64,000 nt of DNA, from NCBI GenBank assembly GCA_035235625.1, contig CP141149.1:5796893-5860892 (forward strand), written 5' to 3'. The notes under the pieces are model-generated. The model saw only the letters and a list, made by a program, of their open reading frames with translations, did not search any database and was not told the origin of the DNA. The stretch comes from Saururus chinensis. Its lineage: Eukaryota; Streptophyta; Magnoliopsida; Piperales; Saururaceae. The position numbers and the translations under genes were made by a program. Shown here one piece after another: positions 11,460 through 22,720 of the stretch (positions within the stretch are counted from its first letter, which is position 1; each line of letters opens with the position of its first letter).

Positions 11460-12819
11460 GTTGGAGGAGGGGGTGCTGTATGTGAAGGGAGGATGACCTT
11501 ACATCCCCTTGGATGGTAGTTTGATGCGCTAGTTGCTAAAAGAGACCCATGACTCTGCGTGGGCAGGTCATCCCGGGCAAGAGAGGACTCATGCACTATT
11601 GTCCCGGAACTACTTTCGGCCTCAGATGCTAGAAGATGTGGAGCATTTTGTGAGGACATGCATAGTTTGCCGGTAGGACAAGACGGAGAGGTAGAAGGAA
11701 GTGGGTATTGTTGCAGTCCTTCCTATCCACGACTGACCATGGGTGAGCTTGTCCATGGATTTTATCATTGGTTTACCAATTGTACAGGGCTACTGATCTA
11801 TCATGGTGGTGGTAGACCGCTTCTCTAAGTACGGGTCATTCATTATAGCCCTAAAGACTTGCAGTGCTGAGACGGCTGCAAATCTTTTCTTCAGAAATGT
11901 TGTCAAGTATTGGGGATTGCTAGCGGACATCATAAGCAATAGAGACAATCATTTCACAGGCAGATTTTGGATGCAGTTGTTTGAGTTGTTGGGCACACAA
12001 CTCAACTTTTCAACCAGCAATCATCCTCAGACGGATGGGCAAACGGAGCGGGTGAATGGCATCTTAGAGGAGTACTTGAGGCACTTTGTGATGGTGAACC
12101 AGAAAAATTGGGTTTACTTGCTAAAGGTCAACCAATTCTGCTATAACTTGCACACTAGCTCACCAACGGGCAACAGTCCCTTTGTGTTGGCAATGGGCCA
12201 ACAGCCACTTACACCAGTGGATGAGGCTTTAGAGCGGACAGGAGGTAGGTGTCCTGCTGCCTATCGCTTGGCCAGAGGGCGGACTGAGAGGATGGAAGAG
12301 GCGCATGACTACTTGGCTAAGGCAATCAAGCGGATGAAGAAGAATGCGGACAAAGATCAGAGACCTCTTGAGTTTCAGGTTGGGGACAGAGTTATGCTGA
12401 AGCTTACTCCCCGACTTTGGAAGAAGCTGCGAAGGAAGGATGTGCACAAATACCTGATAGAGCTATATGATGGCCCCTTCAAGGTGAAGCGACGAGTTGG
12501 TCAGCTAGCATACCAACTCGAGTTGCCTGAATGGTTCAAGCTTCACCCTATTTTTCATGTTAGCTTCCTGAAACCGTTTTACCAAGACTTAGAGGATTCC
12601 AGTGGAGGCACTTCGAAGAGAGCATTGCCTACTATCAGAAATTCTTCTGAGAAAGAGGCTGATGCTATTCTTGACAGGAGGGTCGAAGGAATGAGCAAGA
12701 AGAATAGGAGGGTCTTCTACTTGGTTAAGCCGAAGGGCCTTCTGGAGTTGGAGAATAGTTGGGAGCGAGACGTCACATTATGGCAGTTTGAAGACAGGGT
12801 TAGAGATTACTTAGCCTAG
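11460..12819 (+). pseudogene. integrase of element B with chromodomain-like C-terminus
   Basis: The zinc-binding part lies at 11540-11680 (AGHPGQERTH, then a CIVCR half of the HHCC finger). The core runs on in the open frame 11803-12819 (MVVVDRFSKYGSFI; then SNRDNHFTG at about 11937-11963; then NHPQTDGQTERVNGILEEYL). The second catalytic aspartate is replaced by asparagine (SNRD where SDRD is usual); the glutamate is present 35 residues later. The C-terminus has the GPF.V..RVG..AY.LELP core and a chromodomain-like end (VKPKGLLELENSWE). Stops at 11674, 11692, 11734 and 11794 break the N-terminal part. Family role: cDNA insertion; the chromodomain targets chromatin. Confidence 0.92.
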
Positions 12820-12840
12820 GCGAGGGCGTTGAGCGGATTG

Positions 12841-12853
12841 GTTGGGGGAGGCA
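12841..12853 (+). other. polypurine tract of element B
   Basis: GGGGGAGG followed by CA lies immediately before the 3' LTR start (TGTTAGCCCC at 12854), the normal place of the plus-strand primer. Confidence 0.7.
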
Positions 12854-13662
12854 TGTTAGCCCCTCGATTTGTCCCGTAGAGAAAGGGGGGCGGCTACCCC
12901 CTAGACTTTAGTAGGAGACAACCAAGTCATCCTGGATGACAAACAGTCTAGGCAGCCCCTTGGGCACAATGGATGTCGGGAGTAGGGTTGGAGTGGTTCC
13001 GGATGGATACTTGCCTTGTGGAGTAGGCTGAGGTCTTGCACGGGCAAGACTCTAGGTGGCGAGCTAGGCACCACAAGCACTTAGGGACAAACTTCTAACG
13101 CGGCTAGGGCTCAGGTAAGCAAAGCAGCCTCACTCCTAGGTCGAGTAGGAGTGAAGGCAGCAGGTTCCTTGGACGGCTCGGACTCATGAAGGTAGCAGGA
13201 CGCTGGACTCCTAGTCAAAGACGAACTCCCTTGGTTTCTTGATTTGGACTAGGGTGGTTGGCTAAGGGGGGGAGAGTTGTTCAGGGTGAGACTCTTTGTA
13301 TGGGTGGGTTTGTATGTTTTACTAGCACTAGGACCGGCCTAAGGCTGAGTCCCCATATAAGGGAGAGAGCAAGTGGCGGCCATGGCTGACAGATACATTG
13401 TGATTGCGAACCAGAGTGCTCTAAGAGAGTGTGTTGCGACCTGGTTGATCAGCACTTGCCCTCTCCCAGCCATTGTATTCTGATGGATAGTGATACATAG
13501 CACAGGGCGGAGCCCCTTTACACTAGAGAAGGCTTTTTTTTTATGATTGCTTGTTCCCCTTGCACATACGAGTGGGAAGGTTGCAAGAGATTGGCTGCTG
13601 GCTGCACGGTGTAGCTAGTCCATTAGAGTACAGATGCTAGGCAAAGCATTGCTCCTGTGACA
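12854..13662 (+). repeat. 3' LTR of element B
   Basis: Starts TGTTAGCCCC and ends CTCCTGTGACA. It is 809 bp and matches the split 5' LTR. It holds a TATA-like CCATATAAGG at about 13354-13363. It is followed by CTAC and the resumed integrase frame of element A. Confidence 0.95.
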
Positions 13663-13950
13663 CTACCATCTTGCTTTGCAAGATAGTTTGTTGGTGCACC
13701 CCATGTTTCATGTCTCTCACCTTTAGCACTTCATTGGTGACCCGACCCAGGTTTTGCAGGTTTCCCCACTACCACTCATGGGTCCCCCTAAGCCAAATGT
13801 GTCACATATACCTCCATTATTGATAAGAGGCGGGTGCAATGCTCGGGCCGTGTCGTTATTGAGGTGCTTATTGTCTGGCACGGTTAGCTTCTCGAGGATG
13901 AGTTTTTGGCTCGTTATCCAACTTAGTCGCCTTGAGAAAAAGACAAATAC
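13663..13950 (+). pseudogene. C-terminal part of element A integrase (resumed after B)
   Basis: Right after B's duplication the frame continues from 4128 (HLALQDSLLVHPMFHVSHL, then a stop, then IGDPTQV). Further on, another frame reads like the chromodomain end (VIEVLIVWHG, then LLEDEFLARYP). This places the true 3' end of pol here. Confidence 0.8.
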
Positions 13951-14211
13951 AGAGTGTGGTAGAGTGTTGTGTATCCATTAGAGAGACCATTTGGCGACAA
14001 GTCTACCCATCCACTTTGAGATTACTTTCCATCTATTGGACTTACTATGTTTAGAGTGTCACTTTTTATTACATTCCTTTTCTGATTCGATAGGCTGCAA
14101 TGTAGGATAATATTATGATATTTGATTGAGTATGTACTAGGCTGGCTATAGGCCTGCCCTGCACACTGGAACCCACATCTTGGCATTCCCCTCTTGGGAG
14201 TTGCACCCCCT
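13951..14211. repeat. probable start of element A 3' LTR, cut by the CACTA element
   Basis: Non-coding sequence between the end of pol A and the CACTA end. By position it should hold the polypurine tract and LTR start of A, but neither is clear. Support comes from 40706-40832, the continuation after the CACTA element, which resembles the LTR end seen at 1-77. Confidence 0.45.
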
Positions 14212-14530
14212 CACTACGAAAAAGTGGAGCAACAGTGACACTTAATCAGTGGCTCTTTTATAAAAGCACCACTAATGATTCAATATGAGCAGCGCTTTCG
14301 TAAAAGCGCCGCTAATGATCAATATAACAATGGCGTTTCTTCTTAACGCTGATAATAAATATTAATTAGTGGCGCTTTTATAAAAATTGCCACTAATAGT
14401 AATCATTAGTGGTGCTTTCATAAAAGCGTCGTTAACTATTAAACAATCACCGGCGTTTTTCACAAAAGTGCCGCTAATTATAAAACAAGCACCTGCGCTT
14501 TTATGAAAAGTGCTGCTTTTTCATCTAACT
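14212..14530. repeat. left terminal and subterminal repeats of the CACTA element
   Basis: After the CACTACGAAAAA end, units built from 'GTGGCGCTTTTATAAAAGCGCCACTAAT' variants occur about six times in both orientations. Such subterminal arrays are where the CACTA TNPA-type protein binds in the known elements; the binding itself is inferred. Confidence 0.85.
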
Positions 14531-14854
14531 AACAATTTAGGAAAAAATAATACATACCTTAAAGGCGTTTGTTGGGAAAACGGTGGTAATATAAAATTAA
14601 TCTAAATTTAAATTAATTAAAAATAACAAAAAACATGTAAATTTATAGAAGAAGTATTTTCACATTTCTTTATAAAATTTATGCATTAATAATATCTTAG
14701 TTTGAGTCACAACAAATATTTAATTTACACATGTTGTGTATATAAATTATACACATTAATTTTATGCTATTAACAATATTAATTATATGCAAATATTGAA
14801 CAAATCAAAGAGGAGAGTTACACTTAATGCTTGCCTCATATATGTATTTTTATA

Positions 14855-15850
14855 GATCGTTTTAGGTTACGTGAATTAAAAGAATGGGTACAATTATGTG
14901 GTGTTTTATTTATATATTTAAATGAAATGACCTAGTTATGGATGTCATCAAATTTTAGTAATCTCGATACATTTAAGAAATAGTAACTTCAACTCTACCT
15001 GACGAATAGGCAAATTAATTAAACTTGATCCCAACCTAAATAGGCATAATGTGAACCCAACATGAATTACTAATTTAGAATTCTAAATGTTTTAAAAAAT
15101 AATTTTTATCTTTGTAAAATAATTACTTTCATAATAAAATTTAACAGGTTAATTTCAAAATGAAAATAGAAAACTACATTTGACAAGTTTAATGGGGTTG
15201 AGTTGGATCACACATAAATCCTAAAGTCAATTTGAATAACTATTCAGATTGAATTTAGAAAACCAAATTAACTCAGGCCCATTAGGTATGACATGGTATT
15301 TGTTTCCCTAAATAGTGCAATAAATTTGAAATGCATATATATCGTTTTAAGATAAGCAAACTAAATGAATATTGAGTACAATTGTGTGACGTGTTTTATA
15401 TATTCAATTGAAATGACTTAATTATTAATGCCAACAGTTGGCAAACCCAATTAATACCATTTAAGAAATAGCTAGTAACTCCAACTCAACCTTATGAATA
15501 GGCCAATTAATTAATTAAGCATGATCCGACCTAAATAGGCTTAATGTGAACCCGACATAAATTACTAATTTAGAAATTTATTTTTTTAAAACATAATTTT
15601 TAGCTCAGTAAAAAAATTACTTACATAATAAAAATTTATTGGATTAATTTCAAAATGAAAATATAAAACTAAATTTGACAAGTTTAATTGGGTTAAGTTG
15701 GATCACACATAAATTTTGAACATAATTTGATTAACTATGATCTAGTTGAATTTTGAAAACCAAACCCAGGCCATTTAGGGTCAAGTTGGGTCTGGTTCAT
15801 TTATGACATAGCGCTTATTTTCCTAAATGGTGCAATAAAATTTAAATGCA
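14855..15850. repeat. direct duplication, about 490 bp x 2, inside the CACTA element
   Basis: Sequences from about 14855 and about 15342 repeat the same order of landmarks: 'gtacaattatgtgg', 'aaatgacct', 'catttaagaaatag', 'aataggc...attaatt', 'gacctaaataggc', 'cataaattactaatttag', 'tggatcacacataaa'. A shorter third piece follows near 15955-16010. It is AT-rich with no coding signal. Confidence 0.8.
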
Positions 15851-16054
15851 TACGATACTAAATCAGAGACATTGTTATCAACACTCGATGTTAATGAGAA
15901 AGTCGGGTAATCAAACGCAGGTTGGGTTAGCTGAAGCTCGATAATGTTTCTATTTTAGAAATAGTAACTTGTCGACCTGATCCATGCATACCTAAACATG
16001 ACCCAATACAAATATTTAGAAAACTTAAAACATAGGGAAAATTATTTAAATAAT

Positions 16055-16375
16055 AAAAAAAATATTTACCGATGTGGACCTTCCCAAAGTGGTGTTGCTT
16101 TTTGCCATGTAGGCACCAGCCAAGCAATTGGCTTTTGCGTGGCTTTTTTTAAAAGGACAAATCTAAAGGACGAAATCGGGTTTAAGTGGATTTCGTCTTT
16201 CTAAAGGACGAAATTGGGTTGTCAGTTTATAATAGTTAACCCAATTTCATCCATTAGAAGGACGAAATCACCTTAAGTTGATTTCGTCCTTTTAAAGGAC
16301 AAAATCACATAACTTGGCGACTCTAGCCAATGCATGTTATGAACCGAAAGGATGAAATCAAATAAGAAATTAAAA
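16055..16375 (+). repeat. left terminal inverted repeat of MULE-1
   Basis: Contains CCCAAAGTGGTG, a 'GGCACCAGCCAAGC' segment and several alternating AAGGACGAAATC / GATTTCGTCCTT blocks that are themselves inverted repeats. The reverse complement of 26985-27296 shows the same order. Confidence 0.85.
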
Positions 16376-17001
16376 AAAAAACTATTTTAAACTAACTTTA
16401 ACACCTACCCCTGTTCATTCATTCAACTCGTATACAATTTCATTCATTCCACACATTTCATGCATATTGGCATCAACTAATAAAAACATACATAAAATAG
16501 AAAAGTTTATCAAATATATTATATCACATGTTAAAAAAATGTTTAGTTTGAAAGAAACATATAACAAAGCTAATGTCACAATCTCCTACGTCGTCGAGCT
16601 CGGCCTCGACCTCAACCTTGACGGTGTTGTACGGGCTCCACCTCATGATCTGCTTGCTCCGACTCGATCTCTAGCTCTAGCTCTTGATGTGGCTCTGGCT
16701 CCGGCTCAACATAAGTAATAGATGTCCAACACGAGCTGGCCGATGTCGTATATAATATAAAATCGGATCTGGCTAAACTACATGTGCAATGACTAAAAAT
16801 GATGAATGGGGAGGAGAGCTATGTGCTGCTAATGAAGATGGAATATCAAAAAATGAATCGTGCATCGGCTATGACTGAGCATCCTCATCAACATGATAAT
16901 CTCTATGAATATCCGTAATCACCGACTGAAGCAGTGTCAAGCTACGAATGACATCATCAGACTCCCTAAGCACTGATTGACATGCTACTAATAATACTTC
17001 G
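16376..17001 (-). pseudogene. 3' part of the MULE-1 gene region (weak)
   Basis: The minus strand through about 16580-16715 reads as an acidic/charged stretch rich in E, P and R (EPEPEPHQELELEIESEQ), the kind of tail seen after plant-mobile-domain proteins. The rest is non-coding as far as can be seen. It is cut at 17001 by solo LTR copy 2 (duplication CTTCG). Confidence 0.4.
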
Positions 17002-17407
17002 TGTGAGATCCCTGATCTTAAAACCGGTTTATGGTTTTCTTTAATTATTGGTTATCGTGAGATTAACATAGATTCTGATCTTGTTCGGTGATTTCGTAAA
17101 ATAAATAGTGTTTGTAATGATTTTAACCAAAATCAACTTCAATATTAGTGGTTTTAAGTGATTTTAAACCAAATATAAATTTTTGGGATTTTTTACTATT
17201 TTCTCAAAAAATTAGGGTTTTGGCGGGACCCCTGTGGGCCCCACCGTCGAAAATTTTATTTTTGGGTCAAATGGACCTTGACATCTAATTAAGATCACAC
17301 AAAAATTTTCAGAATTTTTCTAGACTTAATTAGTGCTTAAATTTGCGAAATACCCATTTTTAGCCTACTTTTCCTATTTACAGCCTAAAACTTACCTATG
17401 CATACCC

Positions 17408-17421
17408 CAACCCTTACTATA
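17408..17421 (+). promoter_or_regulatory. TATA box of solo LTR copy 2
   Basis: ACTATAAAAGGGAA is an excellent TATA match, conserved in place in copy 4 (CTATAAAAGG at about 49426). In an LTR it would mark the U3/R border. It is the basis for assigning orientation to the whole family. Confidence 0.65.
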
Positions 17422-19239
17422 AAAGGGAAGACCTGAGCCATTTCCATTTTTGGGAATAGGCTAAGGAGGGAGGGCTGGCCTAATCCCCACTTAGGCCCGA
17501 ATTAGAAGCCGATTAAGGTAAGCTTACTCTAATTAAGCACTAATCCATAGTTTTCTTCTTAAGCTCTTCCAAATCTACCATTTTCCCCTTAATTCAATTC
17601 GTTTTTGGGCATCAAAAACTACTGAATTGTGTTTTACTACAAACCCTAATATTCAAAATTCGATTTTTACTACCAACAAGCCCTAGATCTAAGATTTAAT
17701 TAGGGATTTCTTGGGTAAATCGATTTCTATTAGAGTTTAATTCAAACTCATTGTGTTTTCAAGGATTTCAAAAAGGGTGACTCTTCAATCCGAGCTAAAT
17801 CAAGTGCTAAGGTAATGGGTCTTCAAAATCTCTGTTTATCCATGGTAAAACTCTTCATTTTTGGCTTATTTCGAAATGAGTTGCTTGATTTGGTGTGTTA
17901 TGGTAAGATTAGAAAATGGAATTATTTAATCCCGATTTTTTAGGGCTTTGCATTATTATGATATGTTTTGATATTCTGGAAGTCAAGAAGGACTTTTGAT
18001 GATGATTAGGGTGTTAGATGTAGATTTGAAGTGTTATCAATGGTGTTTCGGTTTGGATTTGTGAAAGGAAGAAGATGGACTGTTCTGCCTTGTTGGCGTT
18101 TGAACGGCAACACTACCGGAATGGCACGTTTCCAGTTCAGCCGATCGAACGGGCTACTAGGCGTTCGAACGACAGAACTGTAAATTTCAAAATTTTGCGT
18201 TTAACCGATCGAGCGGCCTGAAGGCGTTCGAACGGCTACACAGCAAATTGGTTTTCTAATGCATGATGTTTATTTTGATGATTCCACTTTAGCTTGCCAA
18301 TTTCATATAAATGTGGTGTGTTTTAAGCTATGTTATGCTACTAGAAAGGCATGCTATTGAGGTTATGGAATTGAGATATATGCTTAGAAATTTGTGGAAT
18401 GACTTATGTTTTGTGGCATGATGTTGGAATCGTTATCTTGAAACTATAAATGGTTGATTCCCTTTGGTTAAGCATATTTTCAGTAGGACTATAACCTATT
18501 ATTGGACTGATTTGTCATGATAGATTGTGGTTAGTTGTGTGGGGATGTTGGTGAATGCCATGACTCAATGATGAAATGAGTGATTGTATATGTGATTAGC
18601 CTTTGTGGTTGAGATTTGAATTGGGGTACGATTTCAACGATTCTTCTTCTATGATTTCCGCTGGAATTCATGCTTAGATAGAAATTCACATGTGTAGTGT
18701 GGTAGTGAGTTTAATTTCAAGCATGTTGACATGCATTATATGAAATGCTTCTACTAGTTACACACACACACATGTGGGGGGGTTAAATGATGATGTTGAA
18801 GCTTGATATTGTGATTATGAATAATGCATTAGGGCTGATGAGAGCACTTATCATGGATTAGGATTCATGTATGCCTTGCCCACGTATGTACCATGCTGCA
18901 TGCATCATGAAAATGGATTTCTAATTGAAGCTTCATCGAGGTTAATCGAATTTGACCGATTGCATGCAATGTGGTGAAATTGTGTGCCGTATTGATCGGT
19001 CGTGGATTAATCGTAAGTTGATTGGTCCAAAAGGACATGTTTTAATTTGAATTCCTGTGTGGAGCAAATGCACTCCTTAGGTTGAGTCTAGTTAAATGGA
19101 GTTAAGTAGGGAAGAGTTGTGTACTTGTCTTGTGGATTTAGATTATGTATGATTCGCTGGACCCTAAGAATCCAGCTGGTTTGCTTGAGTGCACCGGCTT
19201 GCTAGGTGTTGTTGCTTAGGACTTTAGTCTTGACAAGCA

Positions 19240-19356
19240 GGGTTGCCCGGGAGTTTAGACTTGATGGGCAGGCATTGCTCGAAGGCGTTGGCCTTGAGGA
19301 GCAGGAGTTGTTGGAAGGTGTTGGCCTTGAGGAGCAGGAGTTGCTCGAAGGCGTTG
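19240..19356 (+). repeat. 33-bp minisatellite in solo LTR copy 2
   Basis: Units of 'gttggccttgaggagcagga' plus 'gttgctcgaaggc' repeat head to tail; the array resumes for one unit at 22721 after copy 3. Copy 4 has a longer version at 51170-51420. Confidence 0.85.
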
Positions 19357-22300
19357 TGTCACGCCCCGGCGATGCCCGACCCGAGCCGAACCCGGTCCAA
19401 GGGCCGGTCAAACGCGCGGGGGCGACGAAGTGAAAATTGAGAAATGATCTAGCGAAAGACTTAATCCCTAACCACGGGCGATTAACAGAAACACGGAGTG
19501 CGCACAATCCTTTGAGCAAGAGTAAATAAAAAGGGAGAAAATGTGTTGCTTATCACAAAGTAAACAACAATCTCAAACCCACAAACTTAGTTAAGTAAAG
19601 CCCACACCGGCTCAAAATAAGTCATAAGCATCACAACTGCAAAATATGACATAAATCCAAACAAGAACCCTACACAAAGGTTCGATCATAAAGCATGAAA
19701 CAAACGCAAGTAAGTCACGCAACAATCTCCATCATCACACCCAAGCTACCTCTGACCTTTCCTCAAAGAGGCAATCCTGTCCGTCTGCGTGTCGCACCAC
19801 GCAGCCCCAAATCAAAACACAAAAGAGGGGTGAGTTTTAACACTCAGCAATGGTTTTAATATCATTGTCAACGTAGAAAATACGATAGCTTAGCAATGAG
19901 ATTGTTCAGATCAAAGATTTACATGGTGCATCACTTTCTGATCGCACATTTATATCACTTAACACTGCATCATAATGCATAATTCAACCTGCATGAATGT
20001 ATCTCTAGCATACATATTCCCACATGCATTCACATCATAACCAATCCTGCATGGATGTATCTCTAACATACATATTCCCACATGCATTATTTCACAATTC
20101 AACCTGCATGGATGTATCTCTAACATACATATTCCACATGCATAATATCAAAATCAACATACATGGATGTATCTCTAACATACATATTCCACATGCATTA
20201 TATCAAATCAAACTGCATGGATGTATCTCAAACATATATATTCCTCATGCATTATATCAAATCAACCTGCATGGATGTATCTCTAACATACATATTCCAC
20301 ATGCACAATGTCATCACAATCAACCTCCATCAAGGAGTAATCACACATTAACGTCACACAGACGGGAGCATAGACAAGGCCATAAAGGCGTGTCATGGTC
20401 CAAAATTCTACACAAGAATTCAAGAAAGATCGGGGTTGTCAATCCCTAATACTGCTCGCCCTGGACGATCCTGGCCAAGGATGTCCCATTCTCACACAGA
20501 GAACCCTAGAACACGTGGTGGCGGGGTGCACACGGTATACCACACTGGATTCTCAGGGTCCAGATGACACTCATCATAACGTTCTCACAATCCGCAGGAC
20601 AAGTACACAACTCGTCCCCACATCATTCCACTTAATTAGACTCAACCCGGGGAGTGCACTCGTTCCACACAGGAACTTCAAATCGTTCCACACAAGAACT
20701 CCAAATCGTTCCACACAGGAACTTCAAATCAAAGTATGTCCTTTCGGACCAATCAACTTGCGATTAATCCACGACCGATCAATCTGGCACACAATTTCAT
20801 CACATTACATTCAATCGGTCAAATTCGATTAATCACGATGAAGCCTCAATTAGAAATCCATTTTCATAATGCGTGCAACATGGTACATGCGTGGCCAAAA
20901 TATACATGAATCCTAATCCATGATAAGTGCTCTCACCAACCCCTAATGCATCATTCATAATCACAATATTAAGCTTCAACATCATCATTTGACCCCACAT
21001 GCGTGTGTGTATCTAGTAGAAACATTTCACATAATGCATGCTATCATGCTTGAAATTAAACTCACTACCACACTACACATGTGAATTTCCATCTAAACAT
21101 GGATTCCAGCGGAAATCATAGGAGAAGAATTGTTGAAATCAGATCTAAATTCAAAACTCAACCACAAAGGCTAAACACATATTGTCATTACTCATTTCAT
21201 CATTGAGTCATGGCATTCACCAACATTCACACACCATTAAGCACAATCTATCATGACAAACCAGTCCAACAATGATTGTAGTCCTACTGAAAATATGCTT
21301 AACCAAAGGGAAACAACTATTCATAATTTCAAAATAACGATTCCAACATCATGCCACAAAACATAAGTCATTCCACCATCTCTAAGCATATATCTCAACT
21401 CCATAAACTTAATAGCATGCATTTCCAGTAGCCTAACATAGCTTAAAACACTCCACATTCATATAAAATTGGCAAGCTAAAGTGGAATCATCAAAATAGA
21501 CATCATATGCACAACATACAATTTCCTGTGTAGCCGATCGATCGCCCTTCAGGCAGTTTGATCGGTTACACGCAAAAATTTGAAATTTACAGTTCAGCCG
21601 ATCGATCGCCCTGCAGGGCCGATCGATCGCCAACACGGCAAAATAGTCATCTTCTTCCTTTCGCAAATCCAAACCGAAACACCATAGATAACACTTCAAA
21701 TCCACATCTAACACCCTAATCATCATCAAAAGTCCTCCTTGACTTCTAGAATATCAAACCAAACCATAATAATGCAAAACCCTAAAAAATCGGGATTGAA
21801 TAATTCCATTTTCTAATCTTACCATTAACACACTAAATCAAGCAAACCATTTCGAAATAAGCCAAAAATGGAGAGTTTTACCATGGATAAACAGAGATTT
21901 TGAAGACCCATTACCTCAGCACTTGATTAAGCTCGGATTGAAGAGTCACCCTTCTTGAAATCCTTGAAAACACAATGAGTTTGAATTAAACTCTAATAGA
22001 AATCGATTTACTCAAGAAATCCCTAATTAAATCTTAGATCTAGGGCTTGTTGGTAATAAAAATCGAATTTTGAATGTTAGGGTTTGTAGTAAAACACAAA
22101 TCAGTAGTTTTTGATGGTAAAAAATGAATTGAATCAAGGGGAAAATGGTAGATTTGGAAGAAACAAAGAAGAAAGCCAATGATTAGTGCTTAATTAAAGT
22201 AAGCTTACCTTAATCGGCTTCTAATTCGGGCCTAAGTGGGGATTAGGCCAGCCCTCCTTCCTTAGCCTATTCCCAAAAATGGAAATGGCTCTGGTTTGCC

Positions 22301-22720
22301 CTTTTATAGTAAGGGTTGGGGTATGCATAGGTAAGTTTTGGGGTGTAAATATGAAAAGTAGGCTAAAAGTGGGTATTTTGCAAATTTAAGCACACATTAA
22401 GCCTAATAAATTCTGAAAATTTTTGTGTGACCTTAAGTATATGTCTAGGTTCATTTGACACAAAAATAAAATTTTTAACGGTGGGGCCCACAGGGGTCCC
22501 GCCAAAACCCTAATTTTTGGGAAAATAGTGAAAATCCCAAAAATTCACATTTGGTTTAAAATCACTTAAAACCACTAATGTTAAAGTTAATTTTGGTTAA
22601 AACCATCACAAACTCTATTTATTTACGAAATCACCGAATAAGATCAGAAAACGCGTAAATCTCACGATAACCCATAATTAAAGAAAATCAAAACCCGGTT
22701 TAAAGATGAGGGTCCTTACA
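19357..22720 (-). mobile_element. solo-LTR-like element, copy 3, inserted inverted into copy 2
   Basis: Starts TGTCACGCCCCGG and ends GGGTCCTTACA, flanked by CGTTG (19352-19356 and 22721-22725). It is the reverse complement of the family sense strand, so it stands head-to-head against copy 2. It is 3364 bp long, with a tandem array of about 60-bp units at 19985-20310 and a CCGATCGATCGCC cluster at 21535-21630. The sequence is very like copy 2, so the family was active within a short time span, or the copies were homogenised. Confidence 0.9.
19985..20320. repeat. tandem repeat, unit about 60 bp, in solo LTR copy 3
   Basis: Five to six units of 'tgcatggatgtatctctaacatacatattcc' plus 'acatgcatta' and a variable link. 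The open frames seen through it are a by-product of the repeat, not a gene. Confidence 0.9.

Larger units (their letters stand above)
4129..13662 (+). mobile_element. Ty3/gypsy chromovirus-type retrotransposon B, nested in element A
   Basis: Full-length element with two LTRs of about 0.81 kb (4129-4650 plus 8263-8552 after removal of an insertion; 12854-13662), TG...CA-type ends (the 5' start has mutated to TA), a purine-rich tract before the 3' LTR, and the order gag-protease-RT-RNase H-integrase with a chromodomain-like end. It is flanked by CTAC at 4125-4128 and 13663-13666. Removing it restores the integrase reading frame of element A. All coding parts carry stops, so this is a non-autonomous, decayed copy. 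It is about 5.9 kb long without the inserted solo LTR. Confidence 0.93.

Noticed and set aside
19202-19519. Open frames over the minisatellite with repeated LLEGVGLEEQE-like or SSRPTPSNN-like peptides
   Set aside because: They run across the border of two solo LTR copies and arise from the 33-bp repeat.
20024-20449. Open frame with repeated 'MDVSLTYIF' peptide
   Set aside because: By-product of the about 60-bp tandem repeat in solo LTR copy 3.
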